This document shows positions 8,599 to 17,614 of a DNA stretch of 64,000 nt, piece by piece. A program made the translations under genes and the position numbers. Origin of the DNA: SHYR01 sp034406555 (lineage in GTDB: Bacteria; Chloroflexota; Dehalococcoidia; UBA2979). The notes beneath the pieces are model-generated. The model was not told the DNA's origin, made no database searches, and saw only the letters and a list, made by a program, of their open reading frames with translations. The stretch lies in the NCBI GenBank assembly GCA_034406555.1, contig DASCRM010000077.1, positions 18,354 through 82,353 on the forward strand, written 5' to 3'. Every line of letters begins with the position of its first letter. Position 1 is the first letter of the stretch.

Positions 8599-10896
8599 CT
8601 ACTCCAGCGCCCCGGCCGCGTGTAGCGTCGCCAGCTCTTCGTCGCCGAGCCCCAGCACGTCTCGCAGCACCGCGTCAGTGTCCGTGCCGAGTCCCGGTGC
8701 GGGCCGCGGCAGCGGAAGCTCGAGGTCCGCGAGTTGCCACGGCAGCCCCGGCAACGGTCGCTCGACGCCCTCGACGTCCGCGCCGAGGCGGTAGAAGCCC
8801 CGCTCTTGCAGGTGCGGGCTCGCGAAGAGGTCCAGCGAGGAGTTCGACGGCGCAGCGGGCACGCCCGCGTGCTGTAGCTCCAGCCACGCCTCGTCGGCAT
8901 CACGTCCCGCGGCCCAACCACCGATCGCCGCATCGACCTCCTCCGCGCGAGCCTGCCGGGCATCGAACGCCCAAGATGTATCGAGGCCGCCGACCACCGA
9001 GCAGAGCGTGTGCCACTGCTCGTCTGTCGTGACGGCAACGGCGAGCCAGCTGTCGTCGCCGGCGCAGCGGTAGACGCCGTGGGGCGAGAAACGGGGGTCG
9101 CCGTTGCCTGCCCGCTCGTGGAGGCGGCCGCTCAACTGGTAGTCGAGCAGCGGCCCCGGCATCGTCCAGAGCAGCGCCTCCACCATCGAAAAGTCGATGC
9201 GCCGTCCTCGCCCGCTGCTGCGCCGCTCGCGAAGGGCCGCGACGGCCGCCGAGGCCATCAGCATCCCGCACATCGGGTCGAGCCACGCCATGCCGATGGC
9301 GGCGGGGCGGCCGGGGTAGCCGTTCATCCCTGCGAAGCCGGTGAAGCACTGCAACAACGTTCCGTACGCCACCCGATCGGCCTGCGGGCCAGTGCCTCCC
9401 ATGCCCGACGCGGAGATGAGCACGAGGTCGGGGCGCAGCCCGAAGAGCACGTCATCGCCGAGGCCCAGCCGCCCCATCACGCCGGTCGCGAAGTTCTCGA
9501 CCACGACATCGCTCTGCTCGACCAGCCGTCGCGCGATCGCGACCGCCTCCGGCGATCGCAGGTTGAGCGAGATGCCCTGCTTGCCCTGCCCGAGCACGGA
9601 GTGCAGCTCCGAGGCTCGGCCGGGGTCCGGCCGCCCGCCCGATTCGACCTTGATCACCTCCGCGCCCATGGCGGCGAGGTAGCGCGTGCAGGTCGGCCCC
9701 GCAATCACCCAGCTGAAGTCGAGCACTCGCACCCCCGCGAGCGGACCCTCGGCAGCGTTCTCGGGAGTCGGGGTAGCTGTCGACCGATCGCGCCACGCCA
9801 CGTCCGGCGACGGCGGGTCAGCCTGTTCAGTGATTCCCTCGGCACCGAAGCCGAAGGGCAAACCCGGTGCGAGTACCTCGGTGCCATCGACGGTGAGCGA
9901 GCGGAACGATTGCCGATGCTCGAGCTGCGGCGATTCGAGCAGGTCGGCGGGGGTGCTGAGCGGGAAGCACGGCACGTGGGCGCCCTGCCCGGCCTCGAAG
10001 ATCTCGGCTTTGGTGTGCTGACTGCTCCACTGCGACATCAGCGCGTGCAGCTCGCCCCAGCGCGCCACCTTTACCTCGCGGTCGTCGACCTGGCCTTCTC
10101 GCGCCCACTCCGGGTCGCCCATCACGCCGACCCACGCCTTCCACTGGTGAGCCTCGCGGGGCGAGATCGCGATCTGGCCGTCGCTGGTCGGCAGGATGGT
10201 GACGATCGTGCTGCCGAAGCCGGCGCGCTTACGGCTCTCCGGTGTCTCGTCGTACGCGGGATGGGCGAGGTCGCGGATCGCCATGCAGGCCAGCGCCTCC
10301 TGCACGGAGACATCGATCAACTGGCCCTCGCCGGTTCCCTCACTGCCGTAGAGCGCGTGCATCGCGGCGCAGGTAGCGGTGACGCCCGCGATGAACTGCG
10401 ACTGCTCGCCCGCCGCACGCACAGGCGGCTCTTTTTCCGGGTCGGCGACCGGGCCGATCAGCAGCTTTGCGATACCGCTGCCGTGGAAGCCGATCAGGTC
10501 ACTGCCCGCGAAGTCGCGATACGGCCCGCTGAGCCCGAACGGCGTGACCGCCACGACCACCGCAGCGGGCGCTGCGCGCCGCAGTGCATCGAGGTCGAAA
10601 CCACCGAGGCCCGCCTCCCCCTCGCCCGAGGCGACCACCACGAGGTCGGCCTCGCCGGCCAGCCGCGCGATCGTGTCTGCATCGCCCTCGGTGAGTCGTT
10701 TGCCCAAGCTGAGCGCCGCGTCGACCGGCGTCGAGAGCGCGTCGGCGACGCGCACGACGTCCGCACCGAGGCCCGCGAAGACGTTGCCGCAGACTGCCGC
10801 AGCGAGCCCACGACCGAGCTCCAGCACACGCAGCCCGTCGAGCATCTGCGCTCCACTCTGCGCCTCGGCCTGGGGCCCCGCCGCCTCCGAGGTCAT
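8599..10896 (-). CDS. Tandem-fused type III CoA-transferase (two CaiB/BaiF domains)
   Basis: 765 aa, twice the usual length, with two complete CoA-transferase domains: residues about 17-355 (type B) and 385-762 (type A), joined by a Pro/Thr/Ala-rich linker. Both carry the family motif with Asp: GQLIDVS (Asp195) and GRRIDFS (Asp568). The first half resembles the separate proteins at 2647-3873 and 6164-7273, and the second those at 1418-2647 and 4881-6164. ATG 10896 lies 4 nt after the upstream double-hotdog gene, so they are one operon. The fusion argues that A and B types work as one complex. Confidence 0.9.
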   Translation of the reverse strand: MTSEAAGPQAEAQSGAQMLDGLRVLELGRGLAAAVCGNVFAGLGADVVRVADALSTPVDAALSLGKRLTEGDADTIARLAGEADLVVVASGEGEAGLGGFDLDALRRAAPAAVVVAVTPFGLSGPYRDFAGSDLIGFHGSGIAKLLIGPVADPEKEPPVRAAGEQSQFIAGVTATCAAMHALYGSEGTGEGQLIDVSVQEALACMAIRDLAHPAYDETPESRKRAGFGSTIVTILPTSDGQIAISPREAHQWKAWVGVMGDPEWAREGQVDDREVKVARWGELHALMSQWSSQHTKAEIFEAGQGAHVPCFPLSTPADLLESPQLEHRQSFRSLTVDGTEVLAPGLPFGFGAEGITEQADPPSPDVAWRDRSTATPTPENAAEGPLAGVRVLDFSWVIAGPTCTRYLAAMGAEVIKVESGGRPDPGRASELHSVLGQGKQGISLNLRSPEAVAIARRLVEQSDVVVENFATGVMGRLGLGDDVLFGLRPDLVLISASGMGGTGPQADRVAYGTLLQCFTGFAGMNGYPGRPAAIGMAWLDPMCGMLMASAAVAALRERRSSGRGRRIDFSMVEALLWTMPGPLLDYQLSGRLHERAGNGDPRFSPHGVYRCAGDDSWLAVAVTTDEQWHTLCSVVGGLDTSWAFDARQARAEEVDAAIGGWAAGRDADEAWLELQHAGVPAAPSNSSLDLFASPHLQERGFYRLGADVEGVERPLPGLPWQLADLELPLPRPAPGLGTDTDAVLRDVLGLGDEELATLHAAGALE

Positions 10897-10900
10897 CGAG

Positions 10901-11737
10901 CTAGCCCTGTTCGCGCTTCGCGACGTTGAAGATCGTGGTGTGGCGGACGCGTGCCAGTCGCGTCCCGTCCTCGCCGGTGATCAGCCCGTCGGCGGCGATG
11001 TACTGGTGGCCCTTGCGCTCGAAGACCTCGACGCCGCGCCCGGCGATCGTCACCGTCTGCCCAGCGTAAGCGGGTGCGAGGTGCTGGATGTGGCTCTTCG
11101 CGTGGATCGATGGCGCGTACTCGAACGTGTGGTGCATGTACGGCGACATGCGGGCGGCGATCCAGCCGGGGTGAATGCGCGGCCGATCGCCGTGGAAGAG
11201 CGGATGCTCGTCCGCCACCTGCTCGGTCGCGTAGCTCCGTGCCTGCTCGGCGCTGATCTCCACCGCCTGCGGGCGCAGGTCCATGCCGACTGGCGCGTTG
11301 TCGAGCGTGAGCTGAGGCAGCGAGTCCGGCCTCGGCTCCGGCTCCAGCCGCTGCGGCGTCAGCATCTCGCCGAGCCACGGCGCATCACCGGGGCCCGCGA
11401 GGCCGACGAGGCAGCTCTTCCCATCCTGGTTCGTCATGTCGAGCGCGAAGCTGCCGTCGGGCTGCTCCGTCAGTCGGACGGTCATCTCGTCGCCGGGGAA
11501 CGTCGGCCGTCGGAAGCTCACCTCGCACCAGCCGTGGTCGAGCCAGCCGTCGCCCAGCGCCTCCATGATCGCGGGCGCGGCCCAGCCGTAGACGGTGACG
11601 CCACCGACAAGCGCTGCCCGGTAACCGTACTCCGCCCCGCCGGAGGTTGAATGGATCGGGTTCCCGAGGCGTGGTGCGTCCGGGTCCTCCATGAACGCCG
11701 TGATCCGTCGTTCTGCCACTCGAGGTTCGGCCGTCAT
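10901..11737 (-). CDS. Double-hotdog acyl-CoA-binding protein (paralogue of 3990-4832)
   Basis: 278 aa. ATG 11737 is chosen over an upstream frame extension because GGAGG lies 8 nt before it. The N-terminal half has AALVGGVTVYGWAAPAIM and HGWCEVSFRRPTFPGDEM, matching the same places in the 3990 product; the C half has HLAPAYAGQTVTI followed by a strand-rich end. It is probably a two-hotdog acyl-CoA hydratase or thioesterase-like protein. It directly precedes the fused CoA-transferase and is divergent from the crotonase at 11892, repeating the gene set of 3990-8274. On the minus strand a TATGCT box lies upstream near 11783. Confidence 0.7.
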   Translation of the reverse strand: MTAEPRVAERRITAFMEDPDAPRLGNPIHSTSGGAEYGYRAALVGGVTVYGWAAPAIMEALGDGWLDHGWCEVSFRRPTFPGDEMTVRLTEQPDGSFALDMTNQDGKSCLVGLAGPGDAPWLGEMLTPQRLEPEPRPDSLPQLTLDNAPVGMDLRPQAVEISAEQARSYATEQVADEHPLFHGDRPRIHPGWIAARMSPYMHHTFEYAPSIHAKSHIQHLAPAYAGQTVTIAGRGVEVFERKGHQYIAADGLITGEDGTRLARVRHTTIFNVAKREQG

Positions 11738-11891
11738 GCTCGCCTCCGTTTTCGCACCTCGTTGATCTGAGGGCGCGGCACAGCATAGTCGACCCTCGCC
11801 GGCGGCCGCGCCGCTCGAACGTCTCGGGCGAAATGTGCCAGACTCGCGCGGGCGCGCACAGCGAGCGTCGCGCCGCACGAAGGGAAGCACG

Positions 11892-12659
11892 ATGCCGGGG
11901 ACAGTCCTCTACGAGCGCGAAGGCCACATCGCCACGATCACCTACAACCGTCCGGAGGTGCTGAATGCCATCGACGGGGAACTGCGCGAAGACCTCAATG
12001 CCGCGTGGGTGCAGTTCCGCGACGACGAAAAGGCGTGGGTCGGGATCGTCACCGGCTCCGGTCGCGCCTTCTCCGCGGGCGCCGACCTGCGGGGCGGGGG
12101 CGCGCCGCCCAGCGGCACCTTCTGGGAAGTCCCGAGCCTCAGCTCGCTCGAGAGCGGCCTCGAGGTCTGGAAGCCGGTGATCGCGGCGGTCAACGGCTAC
12201 TGCCTCGGATTCGCCCTCACCCTGGTCGCCGCCTGCGACTTCGTGATCGCCAGCGACCAAGCGCAGTTCGGCTTCCCGGAGGTGACGCTGGGCATCCCGA
12301 CGATCCAGGGCGCGATCCGCATGCCGAAGCGCGTCGGCTGGCAGAACGCGATGGAGCTGCTACTGCTCGGCGAGCGCGTCGATGCGGACCGCGCGAAGGA
12401 GATGGGGCTGGTCTGGAAGGTCGTCCCCCACGACGAGCTGATGGCCGAGGCGAAGACGCTGGCGGAACGTCTGCTCAAGCCCGCCCCCCTCGCGATCCGC
12501 GCCACCAAGGAGGTCGCCTCGCGCGGCCAGGAGGTCCCCTTCATGGAGGCGATCCGCTTCGGCGAGACGATGCGGCGCGTCGCCGGAGCCACCGAGGACG
12601 CAACGGAGGGCCGCACCGCCCGCGCCGAGGGCCGCGAACCAGACTGGCAGGCGCGCTAG
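11892..12659 (+). CDS. Enoyl-CoA hydratase/isomerase (crotonase) family protein
   Basis: 255 aa, normal crotonase size. ATG 11892 follows GAAGGGA. The oxyanion-hole motif FSAGADL lies near residue 60 and NGYCLGFAL near 101. The second hydratase glutamate is present in FGFPEVTLG (Glu130), but the first is not (LGFAL in place of a GG-x-E-L type segment). With one of two catalytic acids it could be an isomerase or a hydratase of altered specificity. It is divergent from the hotdog and fused CoA-transferase operon. Confidence 0.88.
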   Translation: MPGTVLYEREGHIATITYNRPEVLNAIDGELREDLNAAWVQFRDDEKAWVGIVTGSGRAFSAGADLRGGGAPPSGTFWEVPSLSSLESGLEVWKPVIAAVNGYCLGFALTLVAACDFVIASDQAQFGFPEVTLGIPTIQGAIRMPKRVGWQNAMELLLLGERVDADRAKEMGLVWKVVPHDELMAEAKTLAERLLKPAPLAIRATKEVASRGQEVPFMEAIRFGETMRRVAGATEDATEGRTARAEGREPDWQAR

Positions 12660-12766
12660 GGCCCCAAGGGGCTCGTACGGGCTGGATGGGGCGGGGCCGG
12701 TCGAAGGGTGACCCCGGCCGTTCGCGCGCCGGAGTCCGGTCCTCGCCCGCTACCTTCGTGAGAGAT

Positions 12767-12840
12767 GGACCCACCCACCCACCCGTACTTTCGGGGGCGG
12801 AGCCCCCACGAATCCGAGGGCGGGTGGGCGGGCTTTATTC
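12767..12840 (+). repeat. Structured intergenic element, copy 1
   Basis: The stretch holds a CCCACCCACCCG arm and a matching CGGGTGGGCGGG arm (one mismatch) around an inner CGGGGGC/GCCCCC hairpin, followed by CTTTATTC. The core at 12792-12828 is nearly repeated at 34511-34547 (about 32 of 36 bases). It may be a terminator for the 11892 gene or a dispersed repeat. The rest of the 12660-12940 gap shows no gene. Confidence 0.55.
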
Positions 12841-12908
12841 AAGAGGGTTCACTGGCCGTCGCTCTGGCGAGTAGCAGAACTGCAGCCCCTCGGAGGGGAA
12901 CAACGCGC

Positions 12909-12914
12909 TAGACT
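12909..12914 (+). promoter_or_regulatory. -10-like box upstream of the second crotonase
   Basis: TAGACT, predicting transcript start near 12921. ATG codons follow at 12926 and 12941; only the second has a purine-rich AAAGG before it. Confidence 0.35.
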
Positions 12915-12940
12915 GCGCCACGCGAATGAAAGGCACCGCC

Positions 12941-13870
12941 ATGACCTACGAAAACATCACGCTCGAACTGGACGACCGGCTGGCCACCATCACGCTCAAC
13001 CGGCCCGAAAAGCTGAACGCGCTCTCCAACGACCTGCGAGGCGAACTGTTCGACGCCCTCAAGGAGGCCGAGGCCAACCGCGACATCGGCGTGATCATCA
13101 TCGAGGGCGCGGGCCGGGCCTTCAGCTCCGGCTACGACCTCGCCCCCTCGCCCGCCGATGAAAACCCCTACGTCCACCCTCGCTCGGGGATGCCGGATGT
13201 CGGTACCACGCACCCGAACCACTACGACTGGTCGCGCCACGTGCTGCTGGCGAACTGGACGATCTGGGAACTCTCGAAGCCGGTGATCGCCAAGATCCAC
13301 GGCTACTGCCTGGCTGGAGGCACGGAGCTCGCCTCCTTCTGCGACTTCCGCATCGTCGCCAACGACACCAAGGTCGGTTACCCGCCGGTGCGAGCGATGG
13401 GCACGATGGACATCATGTGGGCGCCGTGGCACATGCCGATGACGAAGGCCCGCGAGTTCGCCTACGTGGGCGACTCCTTCAGCGGGCAGGACATGGCCGA
13501 CCTCGGCTGGGCGACCTACGCGGTGGAGCCCGACCAGCTCGACAGCTTCACGGAGGAGTTCGCACGGCGCATGGCGCACATCGACAACGACATGCTGGCG
13601 TATTCCAAGCGGTCCGTGAACCGCCAGTACGAGATGATGGGCATCCGCAACGGCCTGATGTCCGGCACCGATGTCGAGGCGATGAGCAAGCACCGCCCGG
13701 CCGCCAGCGAGTGGGGCAAGCACGTACGCGAGGAAGGCCTGAAAGCCGCGCTCGAATGGCGCGATGGCCCCTTCCGTGACTTCCGCGGCGCGTACGACTC
13801 AGCACCGAAGCAACGCGCCCTCGCGGGCGACGACAGCGACGGCAAGGCTACGACCCCGGACGGCTCGTAG
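12941..13870 (+). CDS. Enoyl-CoA hydratase/isomerase (crotonase) family protein
   Basis: 309 aa. ATG 12941 has AAAGG 7 nt upstream; ATG 12926 in the same frame is an alternative. FSSGYDLAPS near residue 61 is the first oxyanion-hole strand. The first catalytic acid is present in LAGGTELA (Glu129), whereas the second position reads VGYPPVRAMG, with Pro instead of Glu. This is the reverse of the 11892 product. The C-terminal third is longer than in short-chain hydratases and ends in a charged tail. Substrate unknown. Confidence 0.87.
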   Translation: MTYENITLELDDRLATITLNRPEKLNALSNDLRGELFDALKEAEANRDIGVIIIEGAGRAFSSGYDLAPSPADENPYVHPRSGMPDVGTTHPNHYDWSRHVLLANWTIWELSKPVIAKIHGYCLAGGTELASFCDFRIVANDTKVGYPPVRAMGTMDIMWAPWHMPMTKAREFAYVGDSFSGQDMADLGWATYAVEPDQLDSFTEEFARRMAHIDNDMLAYSKRSVNRQYEMMGIRNGLMSGTDVEAMSKHRPAASEWGKHVREEGLKAALEWRDGPFRDFRGAYDSAPKQRALAGDDSDGKATTPDGS

Positions 13871-13956
13871 CGCTAGGCGGCGAGGCCGCGCGAAGCAGGG
13901 GCATCCTTCGACACGCTCAGGACGAGCGGCTTGATCCCGGCGACAAGCCCGTGTAA

Positions 13957-15870
13957 CTACGCGGGCTTCATGTAGTCACGCGGCAGCCGTCGAGATGCGT
14001 CGACCGGCGCGGGCGGTTCCGCTAGTGGCGGCTCTGGCTGTTCCGCTAGTACAGGCTCGGGCGGCGCAGTGGGTTTTTCGACTACCGGCTCGGGCGGAGC
14101 GGGTGGCTCCTCGGCTACCGGCTCGGGCGACGCGGGTGGCTCCTCCGCTACTGGATCGGGCTCGGGCTCGACGACCGGCGACAGCGGAGCTGCTGCGACC
14201 GCGACCGGCGACAGGGCCGGGGCTGCCTCGATGCCCTCGTCTCGGCTCGCCGCTTCGCGCTGCTGCATCTGCCGGATCATGTCGGCGGGCGAGACGGTGC
14301 GGAGTGGAATCTCCGGGATCAGGGCCGTGATCAGCACACCAATCGCGACGACGATCGCGCCGAGCAGGAAAACGAAGGCGATCGCATCCGCGAGCGGCGT
14401 CTGGATCGCCAGCAGGATCTGATCGAATGGCGGCGCGCCCAGCGTGTTCGTCGCCTCGTAAACCTCGCGCACGCGGGCGACGCCCTGCTCGTTGAGGAAG
14501 GAGTCGGCGTTGGCGGCGATCACCGGCGCATTCGCAGCCACCTCCGCGACCCCTTCGCGGAAACGGTTGAGCATCAGGCCGGTGAAGATCGCGACGCCCA
14601 GCGTGCCGCCGACGGAGCGGAAGAACTGCACGCTTGAAGTGGCGACGCCGATGAACTGCATCGGCAGTGAGTTCTGCACGGCGACCGAGAAGACGGGGAA
14701 CGTCGCCCCCATGCCGAGGCCGACGATCACCATGTTGCGCACGATCACAACCTCGGTCGTCGTGCGGTCGATCAGGGCGAAGAGACCCAGCCCAACCGCC
14801 ACCAGCGCCATGCCGAGCACGGCCTGGATGCGATAGCGGCCCGTCCTCGTGATCAGCAGCCCGGCCGCGGCTGAGCTGACGACGATGCCCAGCGACATCG
14901 GCGCGGTGAGCGAGCCGGAGTTCGTCGCCGCGACACCTCGGACGCCCTGCAGGAACAGCGGGACCATCGTGATCGCGCCGAACATGCCGGCGCCGGTCAA
15001 CGTCGTCGCGACCGCGGCCACGGTGAATGTGCGGTTCTTGAAGAGGTGCGGCGGCAGCATCGGGTCGGGCGCGCTCAGCTCGGCCAGGATGAAGAGCACG
15101 CCCATCACGCCAGCGACGCCGAAGAGCAAGAGCAGCTCGGCAGAGTCCCACGCGTAGCGGTTGCCGCCCCAGACCAGCGCCAGCAGCAACGGCACCATCA
15201 TGTTCGCCAGCAGCACCGCGCCGATCATGTCGATCTTTGGCTTCGCCGTGCTCGTCCGCATGAACGGCACGACCACGAGAATCACGAGGAAGGCGAGCGC
15301 GATGATCGGGAGGTTTATGTAGAAGATCCAGCGCCACGAAATCGATTCCGTGAGCGCGCCACCGACGACCGGGCCGATCACCGAGGCCAGCCCAAAGGTC
15401 CCGGAGATCAGGCCCGTGACTTTCCCCCGCTCCAGCGGTGAGTAGAGGTCAGCGACGACAGCAAAGGTCGTCGTCATGATCACGCCACCGCCGACGCCCT
15501 GGATGCCACGCATCAGCGCCAGTTGCTCCATCGACTGCGCCGCGCCAGCGCCGAGCGAGCTGACGAAGAAGATCAGCAGGCCGGCGAGGAAGAGCGGCTT
15601 GCGCCCGAACTGGTCGCCGAGCTTGCCTGCGATCGGCACCGCGAGCGTGGACGTCAGCATGTAGGAGGTGAAGACCCATGGCAGCAGGTGCAGCCCACCG
15701 AGGTCAGCGACGATGCTCGGGATCGCCGTCGAGACCACCGTCTGGTCCAGCGCGGCGACGAAGAGAGCGATCATCGAGCCGATGACGACGACGATCCGCG
15801 ACTTCGATCCGATCGCCATCTGTGCGGCGGGGGGCGATCTCGTTGCTGCCCCGGACGCTGACTCCGCCAC
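13957..15870 (-). CDS. DHA2-family MFS drug/solute exporter with Pro/Glu-rich tail
   Basis: 637 aa major-facilitator protein of the 14-helix EmrB/QacA type, an inner-membrane proton antiporter. The signature AALDQTVVSTAIPSI lies in the first helix, motif A reads GKLGDQFGRKP, and motif C is GPVVGGAL. After the last helix, residues about 565-630 form a repetitive tail built on EPVAEEPPAPP-like units, ending RRLPRDYMKPA; such a tail is not usual for this family. The GTG start overlaps the TAG of the upstream LLM gene (TAGTG), so the two are coupled. Confidence 0.9.
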   Translation of the reverse strand: MAESASGAATRSPPAAQMAIGSKSRIVVVIGSMIALFVAALDQTVVSTAIPSIVADLGGLHLLPWVFTSYMLTSTLAVPIAGKLGDQFGRKPLFLAGLLIFFVSSLGAGAAQSMEQLALMRGIQGVGGGVIMTTTFAVVADLYSPLERGKVTGLISGTFGLASVIGPVVGGALTESISWRWIFYINLPIIALAFLVILVVVPFMRTSTAKPKIDMIGAVLLANMMVPLLLALVWGGNRYAWDSAELLLLFGVAGVMGVLFILAELSAPDPMLPPHLFKNRTFTVAAVATTLTGAGMFGAITMVPLFLQGVRGVAATNSGSLTAPMSLGIVVSSAAAGLLITRTGRYRIQAVLGMALVAVGLGLFALIDRTTTEVVIVRNMVIVGLGMGATFPVFSVAVQNSLPMQFIGVATSSVQFFRSVGGTLGVAIFTGLMLNRFREGVAEVAANAPVIAANADSFLNEQGVARVREVYEATNTLGAPPFDQILLAIQTPLADAIAFVFLLGAIVVAIGVLITALIPEIPLRTVSPADMIRQMQQREAASRDEGIEAAPALSPVAVAAAPLSPVVEPEPDPVAEEPPASPEPVAEEPPAPPEPVVEKPTAPPEPVLAEQPEPPLAEPPAPVDASRRLPRDYMKPA

Positions 15871-16928
15871 TACGCGTCGGCCGGGGCGCAGGCACGCATC
15901 ACGGCGCGCACGGAGTCGAGGCCAGGGCGTGCGGCGACGACGCGCACGAGCGCGACATCGAGGCCCTTTGCCAGCTTCAGAAAGTGCTCTCGCGCGCCAT
16001 CAAGCGTGCCGTAATAGCCGACGCCGAGCAGCATGTCGTCGGAGGCCGCGTTCGCGACCTCATCCGGCGAGGCGCCACCCTCGCGTAGCTTGTCGAGCTG
16101 CGCCAACTCATCGGCGAAACCCATGCTCTCGAAGTGCGGACGGTAGGCGATCGGCGGGCTGCCGGGCGTCGGTGGCGGGCCCATCGCGTAGCCGGTCGTG
16201 GCTCGCGCCAGCCCGCGACGCGCGACCTCGATGTCGTCATCGACGCAGATGCGGATGTACTCCGTCAGCGGCACGGAACCGGGCTCGCGGCCGCCTCGCT
16301 TCGAGCCCTCGTCGACGAGCGTGCGGGCCGCCGCGATCTGCGCGGGCGTACACCAGTTGAGGCAAATGCCGTCCGAGAGTTCCCCGCCCAGTTCGAGCAT
16401 GCGAGGGCCGAGCGCGCCCAGGTAGACCGGCGTGCGTGGGGGCGGGTCGATGCCCAGCTTCTGGGCGCGCACCGTCAGCGCTTCGCCCTCGTAGTCCATC
16501 GCCTCGCCCGCCAGCAGGCCGCGGATCGTGGTCAGGTAGTCGCGCATCACGGCCAGCGAGGACTTCGTGCGGATGCCCATCGCCTTGCGGAACGCGGGGT
16601 TGTAGATGCCGCCGGTGCCGATGCCCAGGATGAAGCGCCCGCCCGTCTGCGCGCCCAGCGTGCCGGCGCTCATCGCGAAGCCCATCGGCGTGCGGTAGGC
16701 GACTGGCGAGACGGAGATGCCGGTCGTCAGCCCCTCCGGGACCACCTCGCGGCTCGCCTGCCAGCGGGTGGCGCAGAGCTGGAAGGAGTCGAGGCCGGAG
16801 CCCTCCGGCGTCCAGAGGTGCGTGTAGCCAAGCTCCGCCGCCTCCCGCGCCAGCGTCGCCTGATCGTCGAACATCATGCCAAGCGTGAAGTCGAGGCCAA
16901 GGCCGACTTCCTGAGGTGGGGCTGCCAT
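15870..16928 (-). CDS. LLM-class (luciferase-like) F420/FMN-dependent oxidoreductase
   Basis: About 352 aa TIM-barrel luciferase-like oxidoreductase. ATG 16928 (MAAPPQEVGL) is preferred; an in-frame start at 17006 would add 26 poorly conserved residues. Family features include LGYTHLWTPEG near the N-terminus, GRFILGIGTGG, and PVYLGALGPRMLELGGELSDG near the middle. Members reduce or oxygenate diverse substrates using F420 or FMN; cofactor and substrate cannot be told here. It is coupled to the MFS exporter downstream, which might export its product. Confidence 0.85.
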   Translation of the reverse strand: MAAPPQEVGLGLDFTLGMMFDDQATLAREAAELGYTHLWTPEGSGLDSFQLCATRWQASREVVPEGLTTGISVSPVAYRTPMGFAMSAGTLGAQTGGRFILGIGTGGIYNPAFRKAMGIRTKSSLAVMRDYLTTIRGLLAGEAMDYEGEALTVRAQKLGIDPPPRTPVYLGALGPRMLELGGELSDGICLNWCTPAQIAAARTLVDEGSKRGGREPGSVPLTEYIRICVDDDIEVARRGLARATTGYAMGPPPTPGSPPIAYRPHFESMGFADELAQLDKLREGGASPDEVANAASDDMLLGVGYYGTLDGAREHFLKLAKGLDVALVRVVAARPGLDSVRAVMRACAPADA

Positions 16929-17042
16929 GGGAAGGATCCTGTCGAGCAGCGCGGGGCGCGTGCTGCGTGCCGACCGATGCTGAGGGGTCAGGGGGTCTGC
17001 GATCAATCCGTCCGGTGATCGCAGGAGCCGACGAGGGCGCGA

Positions 17043-17569
17043 TCAGCCGCCCAGCGGGATCGCCGTGCGCACCCGCCGGGTGCCGTCTTCGTCGCTCTCC
17101 AGCACCGCCACCTCCCGCACCGCGGTGCTGATCGGCAGCTGAGGATGGACGCCGGCGGCGACTTCCTCTGCGACCGCCTCGAAACCGCCTTCTCGCGAGG
17201 CGTCGACGATCGTGAGGTGTGGGATCACGTTGTCCTCGTGGATCCCGCCGTAGGGCGGGTAGTCCGGGAAGACCTCGTAGAGCCGATGCATCAGTGCCAG
17301 CAGCGGGCCGTCGTCATCGGGCTGCAGGTAGAGCACCGCCGTGAAGCGCCCCGCGTCGAGAAGGTGACATCGAACGACGGCTGGCTGAGCAGCACGTCGC
17401 GCAGCTCGGGCTCGTCGTCCTCGGTCAGCGGCGCATCGAACCAGGGGAAGGGCAGCGTGACGTGGGCCGGCACGCCGAACGCGGCCGAGCTATCGTAGCG
17501 GTCGCGCCAGCGCCCGACGACCGGCTCCGCCTCCGGTACGAGCAGGACAATCGCCGACTCACCACTCAC
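17043..17569 (-). pseudogene. 2H phosphoesterase (2'-5' RNA ligase-like) with frameshift
   Basis: Two overlapping minus-strand frames together give a full protein of about 175 aa. The first (from 17569) has VPAHVTLPFPWF, the second (from about 17355 down) has NVIPHLTIVDASR: the two His-x-Thr motifs that define 2H phosphoesterases. The frame must change near 17355-17362, where SFDVTFS would continue as DAGRFTAVLYLQP after a one-base adjustment. Both halves look well conserved, so this is either a recent frameshift or a sequence error. If functional it would hydrolyse cyclic or 2'-5' phosphodiester bonds in RNA. Confidence 0.65.
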
Positions 17570-17614
17570 CGCGACGCCTCCCTGCGAGTGCGCCGCAATC
17601 CTAGGCCCGCGCCC

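Noticed and set aside
9010..10929. A 639-codon plus-strand open frame
   Set aside because: It is antisense to the tandem CoA-transferase, has Arg/His/Ala-rich shadow composition and no recognisable domain.
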